From: Streptomyces anulatus
GTDB taxonomy: Bacteria > Actinomycetota > Actinomycetes > Streptomycetales > Streptomycetaceae
Assembly (NCBI RefSeq): GCF_014650675.1
Contig: NZ_BMVK01000002.1
Location: forward strand, 725,880-789,879
DNA length: 64,000 bases
Reading direction: 5' to 3'
The notes under the pieces are model-generated. The model did not search any database. It saw nothing but the letters and a program-made list of their open reading frames with translations, and had not been told where the DNA came from. Below, piece after piece: positions 1 through 8,260 of the stretch (positions are counted from its first letter, which is position 1; the number at the start of each line of letters is the position of its first letter). The position numbers and the translations under genes are program-made.

Positions 1-425
1 TTGTCCACCAGCGTCGCGCCGGCGACCGAGTTGGGGTTCTTGTTGACGATGTTCACCTCGGACCCTGACCACGGCGTGGTGGTCCGGGCCTGGTCACCTT
101 CATTGGTGATCGCACCCTGGATGGTGAGGAAGCCGCCGGAGTCCCGCTTGACCTCGTTGACGACCAGAACCATGCCGCCCTGCCCGCGCGTCTCCGCGAG
201 CTTCACGTCCGGGTCCACGTTCTCGCCCGCAGCCGTGTCCTCCTGCTGCGTCTCGCCCTTGTCCTCCGCGGAGGGGCTGGCCGGGGCGGACGGTGCGCCG
301 GAGCCCTCGGTGCCGGGCTCCTCGCCTCCGTCGTCGCCACAGCCGGCGAGCGCGAGGGCCAGGGCAGCCGTCATGGAGACAGCCGCCATCGCCCTTCTGG
401 TCGTCGTGGTCCGCCGCATGCTCAT
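1..425 (-). CDS. Putative secreted lipoprotein, C-terminus off the left edge
   Basis: The reading frame starts at ATG 425, eight bases after a GAGGA ribosome site, and runs off the left edge, so about 141 residues are visible. The N-terminus is a lipoprotein signal: basic stretch, alanine/leucine core, then a lipobox ending Leu-Ala-Gly-Cys with Cys29 as the predicted lipidated residue. A Ser/Pro/Glu/Gly-rich linker follows to about residue 75, and then a more ordered stretch containing MVLVVNEVKR. It lies downstream of the TadG-like gene in the pilus operon with a gap of 34 bp. Outer-surface lipoproteins or OmpA-like proteins are often found at this end of actinobacterial tad loci, but the visible part does not show an OmpA domain, so I leave the function open. 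Confidence 0.75.
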   Translation of the reverse strand, partial: MSMRRTTTTRRAMAAVSMTAALALALAGCGDDGGEEPGTEGSGAPSAPASPSAEDKGETQQEDTAAGENVDPDVKLAETRGQGGMVLVVNEVKRDSGGFLTIQGAITNEGDQARTTTPWSGSEVNIVNKNPNSVAGATLVD

Positions 426-459
426 GGTCCGATTCCTCTACTCGTCGTTCGCTTCGCTG

Positions 460-1068
460 TCACTGGTCGACCAACCGCACGTCGAAGAGCGTCGTGCTCA
501 CGCTCTTCCACGGGGGCGGGCTGCCGGGCGCGATCTCGATGATCTTGCCGTTCCGGCACGTGAAGATGAAGAGGTCCTGGACGCCGTCGCTGTTGAAGTC
601 GATGGCCTTCGGGTTGGGGCAGCGGAACTCGATGAGCGCGGTGGCCTCGGCCTCGGCCTTTTTGTTGTCCGAACCGGGGAGCACCGGCGAGTCCACCGGA
701 TCACGGCCCATGACCTCGACCTTGATCGTGTCCCGGAGGTAGCCGTACCTCGGCACGCAGAGGGTCATGTCGGCTTCGTTGGCGTTGGCCAGCCGTTCAG
801 CCTCGTAGCAGGGCGGAACGAAGGGCGCGCCCAGGAAGATGTCCAGGGTGTTGCCGGGGAGCGAGGCGTAGAACCCGGTCCCGAAGTCGTCACGCGCCTG
901 CTGGGCGGCGGCCAGCGCGGCGGCGTCCGCGGCGCCCTGGGAATCATTGCGCAAGGCAGCGGCCTTGCCGACGGCGAAGAAGGCCAACGCAAGGAAGAGC
1001 AGGCCCGCCACCATCATGATGTAGATGGGGAAGGCCTGCCCTGCGCTGCCGCGTAGACGCGTACGCAT
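460..1068 (-). CDS. TadG/TadE-like Flp pilus pseudopilin
   Basis: A 202-residue protein with a short basic N-terminus, then GQAF and one long hydrophobic helix (about residues 12-35), the layout of TadE/TadG pseudopilins. An alanine-rich stretch (NDSQGAADAAALAAAQQARD) follows, which is typical of TadG-like proteins. The C-terminal part is exported and contains an Asp-x-Asn-x-Asp-Gly-like loop (DFNSDGVQDL), resembling a calcium-binding FG-GAP/VCBS-type turn, and four cysteines. The start at 1068 overlaps the stop of the Flp pilin as ATGA, so the two are translationally coupled. Longer upstream extensions are in another gene's territory and were rejected. Role inferred: minor pilin or assembly factor of the Tad pilus. 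Confidence 0.8.
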   Translation of the reverse strand: MRTRLRGSAGQAFPIYIMMVAGLLFLALAFFAVGKAAALRNDSQGAADAAALAAAQQARDDFGTGFYASLPGNTLDIFLGAPFVPPCYEAERLANANEADMTLCVPRYGYLRDTIKVEVMGRDPVDSPVLPGSDNKKAEAEATALIEFRCPNPKAIDFNSDGVQDLFIFTCRNGKIIEIAPGSPPPWKSVSTTLFDVRLVDQ

Positions 1069-1298
1069 CAGCCAGAGGTGATGGAGGTCACCAGTCCGTC
1101 GATGCGGCTGGAGATGTTCCCGCCGATCCCGGACGCCGCGATCGCACCGATGATCGCCACGACCACCAGGATGATGCCCAGGTACTCGAACGCCGTCTGA
1201 CCCCGGTCCTTCGCCTCGTAGCGCTTCTGGATGCTGCTGACGGCGGTGTTGGCCCAGCCGTTGACGCGGACGGCGGTCTTCAGGGTGATGTTCGACAT
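1068..1298 (-). CDS. flp: Flp/Fap-type pilin subunit
   Basis: A 76-residue protein starting at ATG 1298 after a GGAGGGG ribosome site. It carries a Flp prepilin cleavage motif: Gly33 followed by QTAFEYL, with Glu at +5 and Tyr at +6 of the predicted mature protein. A single hydrophobic helix (residues 40-57) and a short Gly/Ser/Thr tail complete it. This size and layout match the major Flp pilin that polymerises into Tad pili after cleavage by a TadV-type prepilin peptidase. No such peptidase gene is seen in this window. It is followed at once, with a 3-bp overlap, by the TadG-like gene, and lies 204 bp downstream of the LuxR-type regulator. Confidence 0.88.
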   Translation of the reverse strand: MSNITLKTAVRVNGWANTAVSSIQKRYEAKDRGQTAFEYLGIILVVVAIIGAIAASGIGGNISSRIDGLVTSITSG

Positions 1299-1502
1299 GG
1301 TGTTCCCCTCCGGGTTCGGCCGACCGTTTGCCGGCCGACTCGCACGTTCCTGCGGTGTCGCCCCCGGTACCGGCTTCCTCCCGGCCGGTGCCGTTGGCGA
1401 CGTGAGAAACATAGGGGGAGACCGCCGCTGCCCCAGAGGGCCCGTGGGCCCATTCCCGGGCCCAAAAGGCTTCCTGGGCCCTCTCGTTGCGCGATCGCTC
1501 GG

Positions 1503-2537
1503 TCATGGCTGCCGTCCGGGGTTCCGGGGCGCGGTGCCGAGCCAGTGGGCGATCGCCTCGCTGCGGGTGGCGCTGTGGAGCTTGGTGAAGATGCGGTTGA
1601 TGTGGTTCTTGACCGTCTTCTCACTGATGAAGCAGGTGGCGGCGATCTGCTGATTACTCATTCCGGACGCAATCAGGTCCATGACCTCCACCTCCCTCGA
1701 ACTCAGCTTGTACTGCTGCCTGTTGGGGGTGGGAACCGATCCCCCGGACACAGAAGACTGTCCCACAGAAGGTTGCAGTTGCGAAAGACTTTCCGAAGTT
1801 TCGAGGGGGCGTGGCGCCGGGTGCACGGGTACGGGCGCTGTCGTGAGGGCCGATCCGAGCCCCTCGGGGAGGGGGCCCCGGGGCGGCGCCGACCCCAGGC
1901 GCATGTGGGCCAGCAGGGCGTCGGCCGCCGTGGCGGTGAAGTTCGCGCGGCCGTCCTTCGTGTCGCGCACCGCCCGGACCAGTTGGTCCGCCGTGAACTC
2001 GCCGTGCACCAGGTAGCCGCCCGCGCCCAGGCGCAGCGCCTCGTGGACGATCTCGCTCTCGCGGCTGTACGTCAGCATGAGCACGGGTGCGATGCCGACC
2101 AGGTGCGGCAGGGCCGAGATGCCGTCCACGCCGGGCATCCGGACGTCGAGCAGGACCACGTCGGGGCGGTGTTCGAGGGTCTTCTCGTAGGCCTCGCGGC
2201 CGTCCGCCGCCTCTGCCACGACCTGGATGTCGGCGCGGCCCGAGAGCAGGACGCCCAGGCCCGCCCGGACCACCGGGTTGTCGTCCGCGACGACCACCCG
2301 GAGCCGGGCCGGTCCGGGAACCGGGGGAGCCGGTGGGAAGGGGGACGCGGTGGGCCCTCCGAACGCGGGGTACGGCGTCGGCGCGGCCGGGGGCTGGATC
2401 GCAGAGTGCTGGTGTCCGGGGTGTCCGGCGGGGCCGGGGGCCTGGGCGAGCGGGATGTGCGACGACGGGTACGGGGGGGCGTGGTGGTGAGCCGCCGCCC
2501 CGTTGCGGTTCGGCGCGGGGAAGACATCGTCCGGCAT
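1503..2537 (-). CDS. NarL/LuxR-family response regulator
   Basis: A 344-residue two-component response regulator. A Pro/Ala/His-rich N-terminal extension covers about 75 residues. It is followed by a receiver domain (LRVVVADDNPVVRAGL) with the phosphorylatable Asp at residue 131 in DVVLLDVRMPG. A second low-complexity linker leads to a C-terminal LuxR helix-turn-helix (LSSREVEVMDLIASGMSNQQIA). The start at 2537 is preferred because AGAGGAGGT lies just before it. An upstream in-frame ATG at 2567 overlaps the kinase stop as ATGA but has no ribosome site; that overlap still couples the two genes. With the adjacent kinase it probably controls the surrounding tad locus. The proline-rich N-terminal extension is unusual for NarL-type regulators. 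Confidence 0.9.
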   Translation of the reverse strand: MPDDVFPAPNRNGAAAHHHAPPYPSSHIPLAQAPGPAGHPGHQHSAIQPPAAPTPYPAFGGPTASPFPPAPPVPGPARLRVVVADDNPVVRAGLGVLLSGRADIQVVAEAADGREAYEKTLEHRPDVVLLDVRMPGVDGISALPHLVGIAPVLMLTYSRESEIVHEALRLGAGGYLVHGEFTADQLVRAVRDTKDGRANFTATAADALLAHMRLGSAPPRGPLPEGLGSALTTAPVPVHPAPRPLETSESLSQLQPSVGQSSVSGGSVPTPNRQQYKLSSREVEVMDLIASGMSNQQIAATCFISEKTVKNHINRIFTKLHSATRSEAIAHWLGTAPRNPGRQP

Positions 2538-2563
2538 GCTGCGACCTCCTCTCAGGGTCGGGG

Positions 2564-3982
2564 TCATGGGTGGGTGGTCGTGACGTTCTCGGGTGCGAGC
2601 GACGACGGGGACGGCGGCGCGGGCGACGGCGCGAACGACCGCGCGGGGGCGGGCGGGGAGGCCGACGGGGTGTTCTCCCCGGCGGCCGGGCTCGTCAGCG
2701 CCGCCAGGGGGAGCTCCACCCGCACCTCGGTGCCCTTCTCAGCGCTCCCCCGGCCGATCCGGATGCGGGCCCCGATGGAGGCCGCGCGCTCGACCATGCC
2801 GACGAGGCCGAAGTGGCCGGCCCGGCGGAGGGTGTCGAGCGTCGTTCCGGCGGGCAGGCCGCGCCCGTCGTCGTACACGCTGATGCGGAGCATGTCGCCC
2901 TGCACGCCCGCGAGGACGATCAGGTACGAGGGACCGGCGTGGCGGTGGGCGTTCTCCAGCGCCTCGGAGGCGACGGTGAGGAGTTGCCGGGCGACCGCCT
3001 GCGGTACGGGCGGGACCGGGGTCTCCTCGGCGAGGCGGCGGAAGGTGGCCGTGACCGGGTGGCGGCGGGTGAAGTCCTCGGCGTGGGCCGCCAGTTCCGC
3101 GAGCAGGTCGACGCCGCCGTCCAGGCCCTGTTCCCGGCGCAGGTCGGTGAGCAGTTCCCGGGATTCGGCGGCGGCCCGGCGGGCGGCGCGGGCGACCAGT
3201 TCCGCCTGGAGCTTCACGGTGGGCGGGTCCATGCGGTCGGCCGAGCCCGCCAGTCCGTCGGCGGCCAGCGCCAGGCCGTGCAGGGTCTTGGCGACCGAGT
3301 CGTGCATCTCCCGGGCCAGCCGGGTGCGCTCCCCCTCCACCGCCTCGTTCACCGCGAGCCGCGCCCGGGTCTCGGTGAGCGCCTGGGTGGCCGTCCCGAA
3401 GCGCAGGAGGAGATTGCGCAGGGTGACCCCGACCGCCCCGGCGATCACGCAGAAGCCGGGCAGCAGCAGGGCCGGCGCACCGCCCGGCTCCAGCTTCGGG
3501 ACGCTCGCGTACACGCCGAAGACGATGACCACCTGGAGTGCGGCGAAGATCGCCGCCCCGCGCCAGCCCTGGATCAGGCCCGCCAGCATCGGGGTGCAGA
3601 CGGTGACGTACGCGAGGGTCGACTCGGGGGTCGCCGTGATCAGCAGCAGCGCGCCGAAGAACACGTCGACGGCCAGGAGCCAGGGGTGGCGCAGGAGCAC
3701 CGGGCCGAACCGCTCCCAGTCCCGGAACAGCAGGTACGAGCCCATGAAGGTGACCAGGATCGCCGAGCCGATGAACCAGGTGGGCAGGCCGGGGGCGGTG
3801 TGGCTGATGGCGTACGGGGTCGCTATCGCGATCATCGCCAGGCGGAAGCCGAAGACCTGGCGGCACATCGCCTGGAGGGCGTTGACCTGGATGGCGAAGG
3901 CCGGGCGGGCCGGGGTGCCGGTGTGGGCGCGGGTCAGTTCCGCGGTCAGTCCGGGCTGGGCGCCACTGAGCTGGAATGCCAT
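2564..3982 (-). CDS. Membrane sensor histidine kinase (HisKA_3 type)
   Basis: A 472-residue kinase. Several hydrophobic helices occupy roughly residues 45-185 and form the membrane sensor part. A linker helix leads to the dimerisation/phosphoacceptor motif EMHDSVAKTLHG with His227. The ATPase domain shows an N box (ALENAHRHA), a G1 box (DDGRGLP) and GHFGLVGM. The last 40 residues are Pro/Ser/Ala-rich. A GGAGG site lies ahead of the start at 3982. Its stop overlaps the upstream candidate start of the response regulator, so it forms a pair with the LuxR-type regulator that follows. Embedded among tad genes, it is the likely signal input for pilus expression; the ligand is unknown. Confidence 0.9.
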   Translation of the reverse strand: MAFQLSGAQPGLTAELTRAHTGTPARPAFAIQVNALQAMCRQVFGFRLAMIAIATPYAISHTAPGLPTWFIGSAILVTFMGSYLLFRDWERFGPVLLRHPWLLAVDVFFGALLLITATPESTLAYVTVCTPMLAGLIQGWRGAAIFAALQVVIVFGVYASVPKLEPGGAPALLLPGFCVIAGAVGVTLRNLLLRFGTATQALTETRARLAVNEAVEGERTRLAREMHDSVAKTLHGLALAADGLAGSADRMDPPTVKLQAELVARAARRAAAESRELLTDLRREQGLDGGVDLLAELAAHAEDFTRRHPVTATFRRLAEETPVPPVPQAVARQLLTVASEALENAHRHAGPSYLIVLAGVQGDMLRISVYDDGRGLPAGTTLDTLRRAGHFGLVGMVERAASIGARIRIGRGSAEKGTEVRVELPLAALTSPAAGENTPSASPPAPARSFAPSPAPPSPSSLAPENVTTTHP

Positions 3983-4027
3983 GAGCCTGTCACCTCCGTC
4001 TCCTTCCCCGTAACGCTCGTGTTCCCT

Positions 4028-4059
4028 ACGGCTGGTGCTCCGTACGGCTGGTGCTCCGT
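4028..4059. repeat. 16-bp perfect tandem duplication
   Basis: ACGGCTGGTGCTCCGT occurs twice head to tail (4028-4043 and 4044-4059) in the 177-bp gap between tadC and the sensor kinase gene. It lies in the probable leader of the kinase gene. A regulatory role is possible but not shown. Confidence 0.7.
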
Positions 4060-4159
4060 CCGCCCGCCTCTTCGGGCAACCGCTTCAGCGGCTGTTCCGG
4101 AACGTAGGAGTTCCGTCCCCATCCGGCCCGTCGTTCATGTCGTCCCGCCCGCGTTCATG

Positions 4160-5047
4160 TCATCCGCCCGTGATGGACGAGAGGTCGACGTCGGCTCCGT
4201 ACACGAAACCGACGGTGAGGAGGACGAGCGTGCCCGGGAGGAGGAACGTGGTCACCGCGAAGGTGGCCTTCGGGACCGCCCTGGCCGCCTTGCGGCGGGC
4301 GTTCTGGGCGTCGGTGCGGCGCATGTCGTTGGCGATCTGGATGAGCGTCTCGACGATCGGCGCACCCAGCTCCTCGCCCTGCTGGAGCGTGGTGACGAAC
4401 ATGGCGACCTGTTCGGAGTCGTTGCGTCTGCGCAGTTCCTCGAAGGCCTGGCGGCGGCTGACGCCCATGTCCATCTGCCGCAGGGTGATGCGGAGTTCGT
4501 CGGACCAGGGGCCCTCGTACTTCTCCGCCACCCGGTCCAGCGCCTGCCGGAAGCCGAGTCCGGCCGAGACGACGACGGCCAGGACGTCGAGGAAGTCCGG
4601 CAGGGTCCGCTCGATGTGCTCGCGGCGCACCCGGATCGCCGACCAGATCCCGGCCTCCACCCAGAACAGGCCGAAGGCGACCATCACCAGGGCCAGGAAC
4701 AGCTGGCCGCGCAGGAGCATCGAGAACGCGCCGAGGACGCCCAGCGCCCCGTAGACCGCACGGCGGGCCGCGTAACGGTCGAGGGTGAGGCCGCCGGGGT
4801 TGCCCGCCAGGTCGATCTGGCGGCGCTTCTTGTTGACGGCCTTGGGGCCCATCATCCGCAGCACCGCGGGTGCCCAGCGGATGCCGAGGCGGTCGATGCC
4901 GGAGCCGACCGCGCTGGTGCGGGAGGCCCCGGACTCCAGGGCCACGGCCAGGTCACCGGGGAGTTTCGCGTCGGCCCGGTACATCCGGATGCCGTGGATG
5001 GCCCCGTAGACGGCGAGGCCGACGACCAGGGCTAGCAGCAGGTCCAT
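4160..5047 (-). CDS. tadC: TadC-like type II/IV secretion inner-membrane platform protein
   Basis: A 295-residue protein with an N-terminal membrane helix, two further helices around residues 95-130, a T2SSF-type cytoplasmic domain (LPDFLDVLAVVVSAGLGFRQAL, then GEELGAPIVETL) and a C-terminal membrane helix. This matches GspF/TadC platform proteins of Tad machines, which couple the ATPase to pilin assembly. It is 30 bp downstream of the tadB gene and the two form the usual TadB-TadC pair. Start at ATG 5047. The N-terminal segment and length fit actinobacterial TadC homologues. Confidence 0.88.
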   Translation of the reverse strand: MDLLLALVVGLAVYGAIHGIRMYRADAKLPGDLAVALESGASRTSAVGSGIDRLGIRWAPAVLRMMGPKAVNKKRRQIDLAGNPGGLTLDRYAARRAVYGALGVLGAFSMLLRGQLFLALVMVAFGLFWVEAGIWSAIRVRREHIERTLPDFLDVLAVVVSAGLGFRQALDRVAEKYEGPWSDELRITLRQMDMGVSRRQAFEELRRRNDSEQVAMFVTTLQQGEELGAPIVETLIQIANDMRRTDAQNARRKAARAVPKATFAVTTFLLPGTLVLLTVGFVYGADVDLSSITGG

Positions 5048-5077
5048 ATCCGTACCGTTCCTTCCTGGTTCCTGGTC

Positions 5078-6022
5078 TCAGACGTCGATACGGGAGAAGC
5101 GGCGGATGACGACGAAGCCGATGGCGTAGAGGACGATGGAGACGACCACCGCCACCTGGCCGGGGAACGCCCCTGTCATCCGGTCCAGCGCGCCGGGCAT
5201 GACCGCGTTCATCAGCAGCATCGCGCCGATGCCGAAGAGGGGTACCGCGTAGGCGGTCACGGTGACCTGGGAGAGCTGGGTCTTGACCTCGCGGCGGGTC
5301 TCCTTGCGCTCCTCCAGGGTCTCGGTGAGGTTGCGCAGCGAGCTGACGACCGTACCGCCGGCCCGGTTGGAGAGGACCAGCGTGGTGACGAGGACGACGA
5401 GTTCGCGGGAGGGCAGCCGGTCGGTCAGCTCGCTGAGCGCGTCCTCCAGGGGCTCGCCGACGGCCAGCCGCCTGGCGACCCGGGCCAGCTCCTCGCCGGC
5501 CGGGTCCTCCAGTTCCTCGGCGGCCATCGACAGCGAGGTGCGCAGGGCCAGGCCCGCCTGGGTGGCGTTGGCGAGGATCCGGGAGAGCTCGGGGAGCTGG
5601 TTGATGAAGCGCTCGGTGCGCTTGACCCGCTGCCAGTTGAGGAACGCGTTGGTGCCCCAGAGGCCGATCAGGGCGGCGACCGGGCCGAAGAAGGCGGCGA
5701 GCAGGGAGGAGGCGATCATCCAGAGCCCCGCCATCGCGACGAGCGCGTAGACGAGGAACTCGCCGGGCGTGAGGTCCATGCCGGTCGCCGCGAGCTTCAG
5801 TTCCAGCTTCCGCCCGAGCGCGGTGGCGCGCAGCCTGCGGTCGAGGACCTTGAAGCGGCGGCGGCGGCCCGTCTCGGGGATCTGCCCGACGTGGGAGAGC
5901 CGGTCGACCAGGGCGTCGCGGTCGGCCTTGCCGCCGGAGTAGGCGTACAGGCCCATCACGCCGAGCACGCAGCACAGCAGCGTGACGCCGACGGTGACCA
6001 GGGGGAGGTTGACGTTGTCCAT
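5078..6022 (-). CDS. tadB: TadB-like pilus assembly platform protein
   Basis: A 314-residue integral membrane protein with an N-terminal helix (residues 7-27), a pair of helices at about residues 88-125, a T2SSF domain (QLPELSRILANATQAGLALRTSL, then RAGGTVVSSLRNLTETL) and two C-terminal helices. This is the TadB half of the TadB/TadC inner-membrane platform. Start at ATG 6022, 10 bp after the end of the disrupted cpaF gene, so the platform genes remain in the same transcription unit as the broken ATPase. Confidence 0.88.
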   Translation of the reverse strand: MDNVNLPLVTVGVTLLCCVLGVMGLYAYSGGKADRDALVDRLSHVGQIPETGRRRRFKVLDRRLRATALGRKLELKLAATGMDLTPGEFLVYALVAMAGLWMIASSLLAAFFGPVAALIGLWGTNAFLNWQRVKRTERFINQLPELSRILANATQAGLALRTSLSMAAEELEDPAGEELARVARRLAVGEPLEDALSELTDRLPSRELVVLVTTLVLSNRAGGTVVSSLRNLTETLEERKETRREVKTQLSQVTVTAYAVPLFGIGAMLLMNAVMPGALDRMTGAFPGQVAVVVSIVLYAIGFVVIRRFSRIDV

Positions 6023-6032
6023 GGCTCGGTAC

Positions 6033-7330
6033 CTAGTTGGCCTCTCGGGTGGCGAGCTGTTCGGCGGACTGGGCGACGCCGAACGCCTGCGGGATGGGCT
6101 GACTGGCCAGGTAGAGGCGCTCGGCGAGCTTCCGGGGCAGCGGGAGGTACTGGAAGTCGCCGTAGATGCGGCCGTCGGGGGCCATCGGCTGTGCGTTGAA
6201 CCGCGCGACCGTGACGATGCGGTACGGGTCGCGGCCGTGCGAGTCCAGGACGGCGATCTCGGTGATCTTTCTGGTGCCGTCGGCGTGCCGGGTGAGCTGG
6301 ACGATCACGTCGACGGCGCTGTTGATCTGGTCGTGCAGCGCCTCGAAGGGGATCTCGACCTCCGACATCGAGGCGAGGGTCTGCAGACGCATCAGCGCGT
6401 CCTCGGCGCTGTTGGCGTGGACGGTGGCGAGCGAACCGTCGTGACCGGTGGACATCGCCTGGAGCATGTCGAGGGACTCGCCGCCTCGGAGTTGCGGACC
6501 AGGTCGCGGATGGTGATCTGGCCCTTGCCCTCGACGTTCGCCGGGCGGGTCTCCAGCCGGATGACGTGGCTCTGCTGGAGCTGGAGTTCGGCGGAGTCCT
6601 CGATGGTGACGATGCGCTCGGTGTTCGGGATCAGCCCGGACAGCGCGTTGAGGAGGGTCGTCTTGCCGGTGCCCGTGGCCCCCGAGACGATGATGTTGAG
6701 CTTGGCCTGCACCAGTCCGGCGAGCAGGACCAGCATCTGTTCGTCCAGCGAACCGAAGCCGATCATCTCCTGGAGCGTGAAGGAGCGCGGGAACCGCCGG
6801 ATGGTGAGCGTCGCGCCGGTCAGCGAGAGCGGCGGGATGATCACGTTGACACGTTCACCGCTGGGCAGGCGGGCGTCGACCATCGGGTTGGACTCGTCGA
6901 CACGGCGGTTGACGGTCGACACGATCCGCTCGATGGTCTGCATCAGCTGTTCGTGGGAGCCGAAGCGCATCGGGAGCTGTTCGACCCTGCCGTTGCGCTC
7001 GACGAAGATCTGGTCGGGGCCGTTGACCATGATCTCGGTGATGGAGGCGTCCTCCAGGAGCGGTTCCAGGATGCCGAGTCCGAGCGCCTCGTCGACGACG
7101 CGGCGGATCAGCTGCGAGCGCTCCACGGTGGAGAGGACCGGGCCCTCGCGGCTGATGATGTGCCCGAGGACGCGCTCCAGCCGGGCCCGCCGGTCGGCGG
7201 CGGCCAGCGAGGACATCTCCGCGAGGTCGATCTCCTCCAGCAGCTTGGCCCGGTAGGTGGCCACCATGTGGCCGTCCTCCCGTGCCCCGCCCTGCTCCTC
7301 AGGAGCGGTCATGCGTGCCCGCAGGCTCAT
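6033..7330 (-). pseudogene. cpaF: CpaF/TadA pilus ATPase, disrupted by frameshift and internal deletion
   Basis: The first frame (from ATG 7330) carries the N-terminal and catalytic part of a type II/IV secretion ATPase: VDARLPSGERVNVI, Walker A GATGTGKT (residues 217-224) and the Asp box RIVTIEDSAEL. It continues normally to TIRDLVRNS at 6488, then becomes a nonsense frame. A second frame, ending at 6033, resumes with GESLDMLQAMSTGHDGSLAT and finishes the family's C-terminus. In CpaF homologues the missing piece between the two reads roughly LRMRPDRIIVGEVRG and includes the Walker B Gly-Glu. The DNA therefore lacks about 40 bases (junction near 6487). Even a ribosomal frameshift would not restore Walker B. 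It is either a real loss-of-function allele or an assembly error. Confidence 0.88.
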
Positions 7331-7418
7331 CGGCGTAGCTCTCCTCGGTGTTCGCGGACGGTGCTGGTCCGGCAGGTCCGGTCCGGCCCGGGTCAGGGCC
7401 GGGGGTGGGGGTGGGGGG

Positions 7419-7829
7419 TCAGAAACCGATCCGGGACTTCTCGTTGGGCATGGTCGTGCTCCGCTCGGCCCACCAGTCGTCCAGTCCCGGCACGACGGAG
7501 GGCACCTTGACCCGGACCGTGACCGTGATGTCCTGCCCGCCGCGCTGGCGGTAGCGGAACCCGCCCTCCTCCACCCAGTCGCTCACGGCGTCCCGGGCGT
7601 TGGTCTGACCGCTGCCCCGGGCGTCCACGCTGGCTGCCGTACGGGCTCCGGCGCGGGACGCGGTGCCCGCCTGGCTGGCGGCGTACGCGGCCAGTCCGAG
7701 CTGGATGGCCGCCATCGCTACGAGGAGCAGCAGGGGGAGGAAGCCGAGGTACTCCATGGCGACCTGGCCCCGGTCGCCCTTCGCGCGTGCGGGACGGGTG
7801 CGCTCGCCGTGCGGACGCGTCGTCGTCAT
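7419..7829 (-). CDS. TadE-family pseudopilin
   Basis: A 136-residue protein beginning MTTTRPHGER. After a basic stretch comes GQVAMEYL followed by a hydrophobic helix (about residues 24-46), which is the prepilin-like motif of TadE proteins. A Ser/Ala/Gly-rich exported part with a conserved-looking C-terminus follows. Its start codon at 7829 shares one base with the stop of the preceding TadE-like gene (TGATG), so the two are coupled. Length is normal for TadE. Predicted minor pilin of the Tad pilus. Longer in-frame extensions upstream lie inside the previous gene and are not real. Confidence 0.82.
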   Translation of the reverse strand: MTTTRPHGERTRPARAKGDRGQVAMEYLGFLPLLLLVAMAAIQLGLAAYAASQAGTASRAGARTAASVDARGSGQTNARDAVSDWVEEGGFRYRQRGGQDITVTVRVKVPSVVPGLDDWWAERSTTMPNEKSRIGF

Positions 7830-8257
7830 CACTGGTTCTCCCTCGGCGATCCGGCCGTGCCCTTGATCTTGGTGTCGAGGTCGAACAGTCCCGGCACCAG
7901 CACCGGGACCTTCAGCTCCACCGTGGCCTCGTACAGGCGGCTGCCCCCGCTGCAGCGGATCCGGGCCCCGTCCTTCCACGCGCCGGGGAGGTCCTTCATC
8001 GCGCCCGCCCGGCAGGCCGCGCCCGCCCCGTACTCCGCACCGCTGCCCTTGCGCGCGCCCACGTCGGCCGCGTTGCCCGCGAGGCTGAAGGTGTAGCCGA
8101 TCAGGGCGCACTCCCAGAGCACGAGCATGATCAGGATGATGAAGGGGGTCATGCCCAGGAACTCGACCGCGGTCTGTCCGCGGTCCCGGTCCCGGCGGTC
8201 ACGTAGGGCGGTGATCCGCCCCCGTATGCCGCTTCGTGCCGTCCTTGTGGTGGTCAT
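7829..8257 (-). CDS. TadE-family pseudopilin
   Basis: A 142-residue protein starting at ATG 8257. It has an Arg-rich N-terminus, then GQTAVEFL and a hydrophobic helix (about residues 28-55) characteristic of TadE/TadF pseudopilins. The exported C-terminal half contains two cysteines that could form a disulfide. It begins only 3 bp after the CpaE gene and overlaps the next TadE gene by one base, which fits a tight operon. Predicted minor pilin or assembly factor of the Tad system. Confidence 0.82.
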   Translation of the reverse strand: MTTTRTARSGIRGRITALRDRRDRDRGQTAVEFLGMTPFIILIMLVLWECALIGYTFSLAGNAADVGARKGSGAEYGAGAACRAGAMKDLPGAWKDGARIRCSGGSRLYEATVELKVPVLVPGLFDLDTKIKGTAGSPRENQ

Positions 8258-8260
8258 CGC

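Noticed and set aside
2087..5035. Very long plus-strand open frame across the sensor kinase and tadC genes
   Set aside because: It is antisense to genes with clear domains; long antisense frames arise from the high third-position GC. Its translation is Arg/Gly/Ala-rich without domains.
6392..7330. Programmed ribosomal frameshifting in cpaF
   Set aside because: No slippery heptamer with a downstream structure is evident, and about 13 family-conserved residues are missing from both frames, so frameshifting would not give a complete ATPase.
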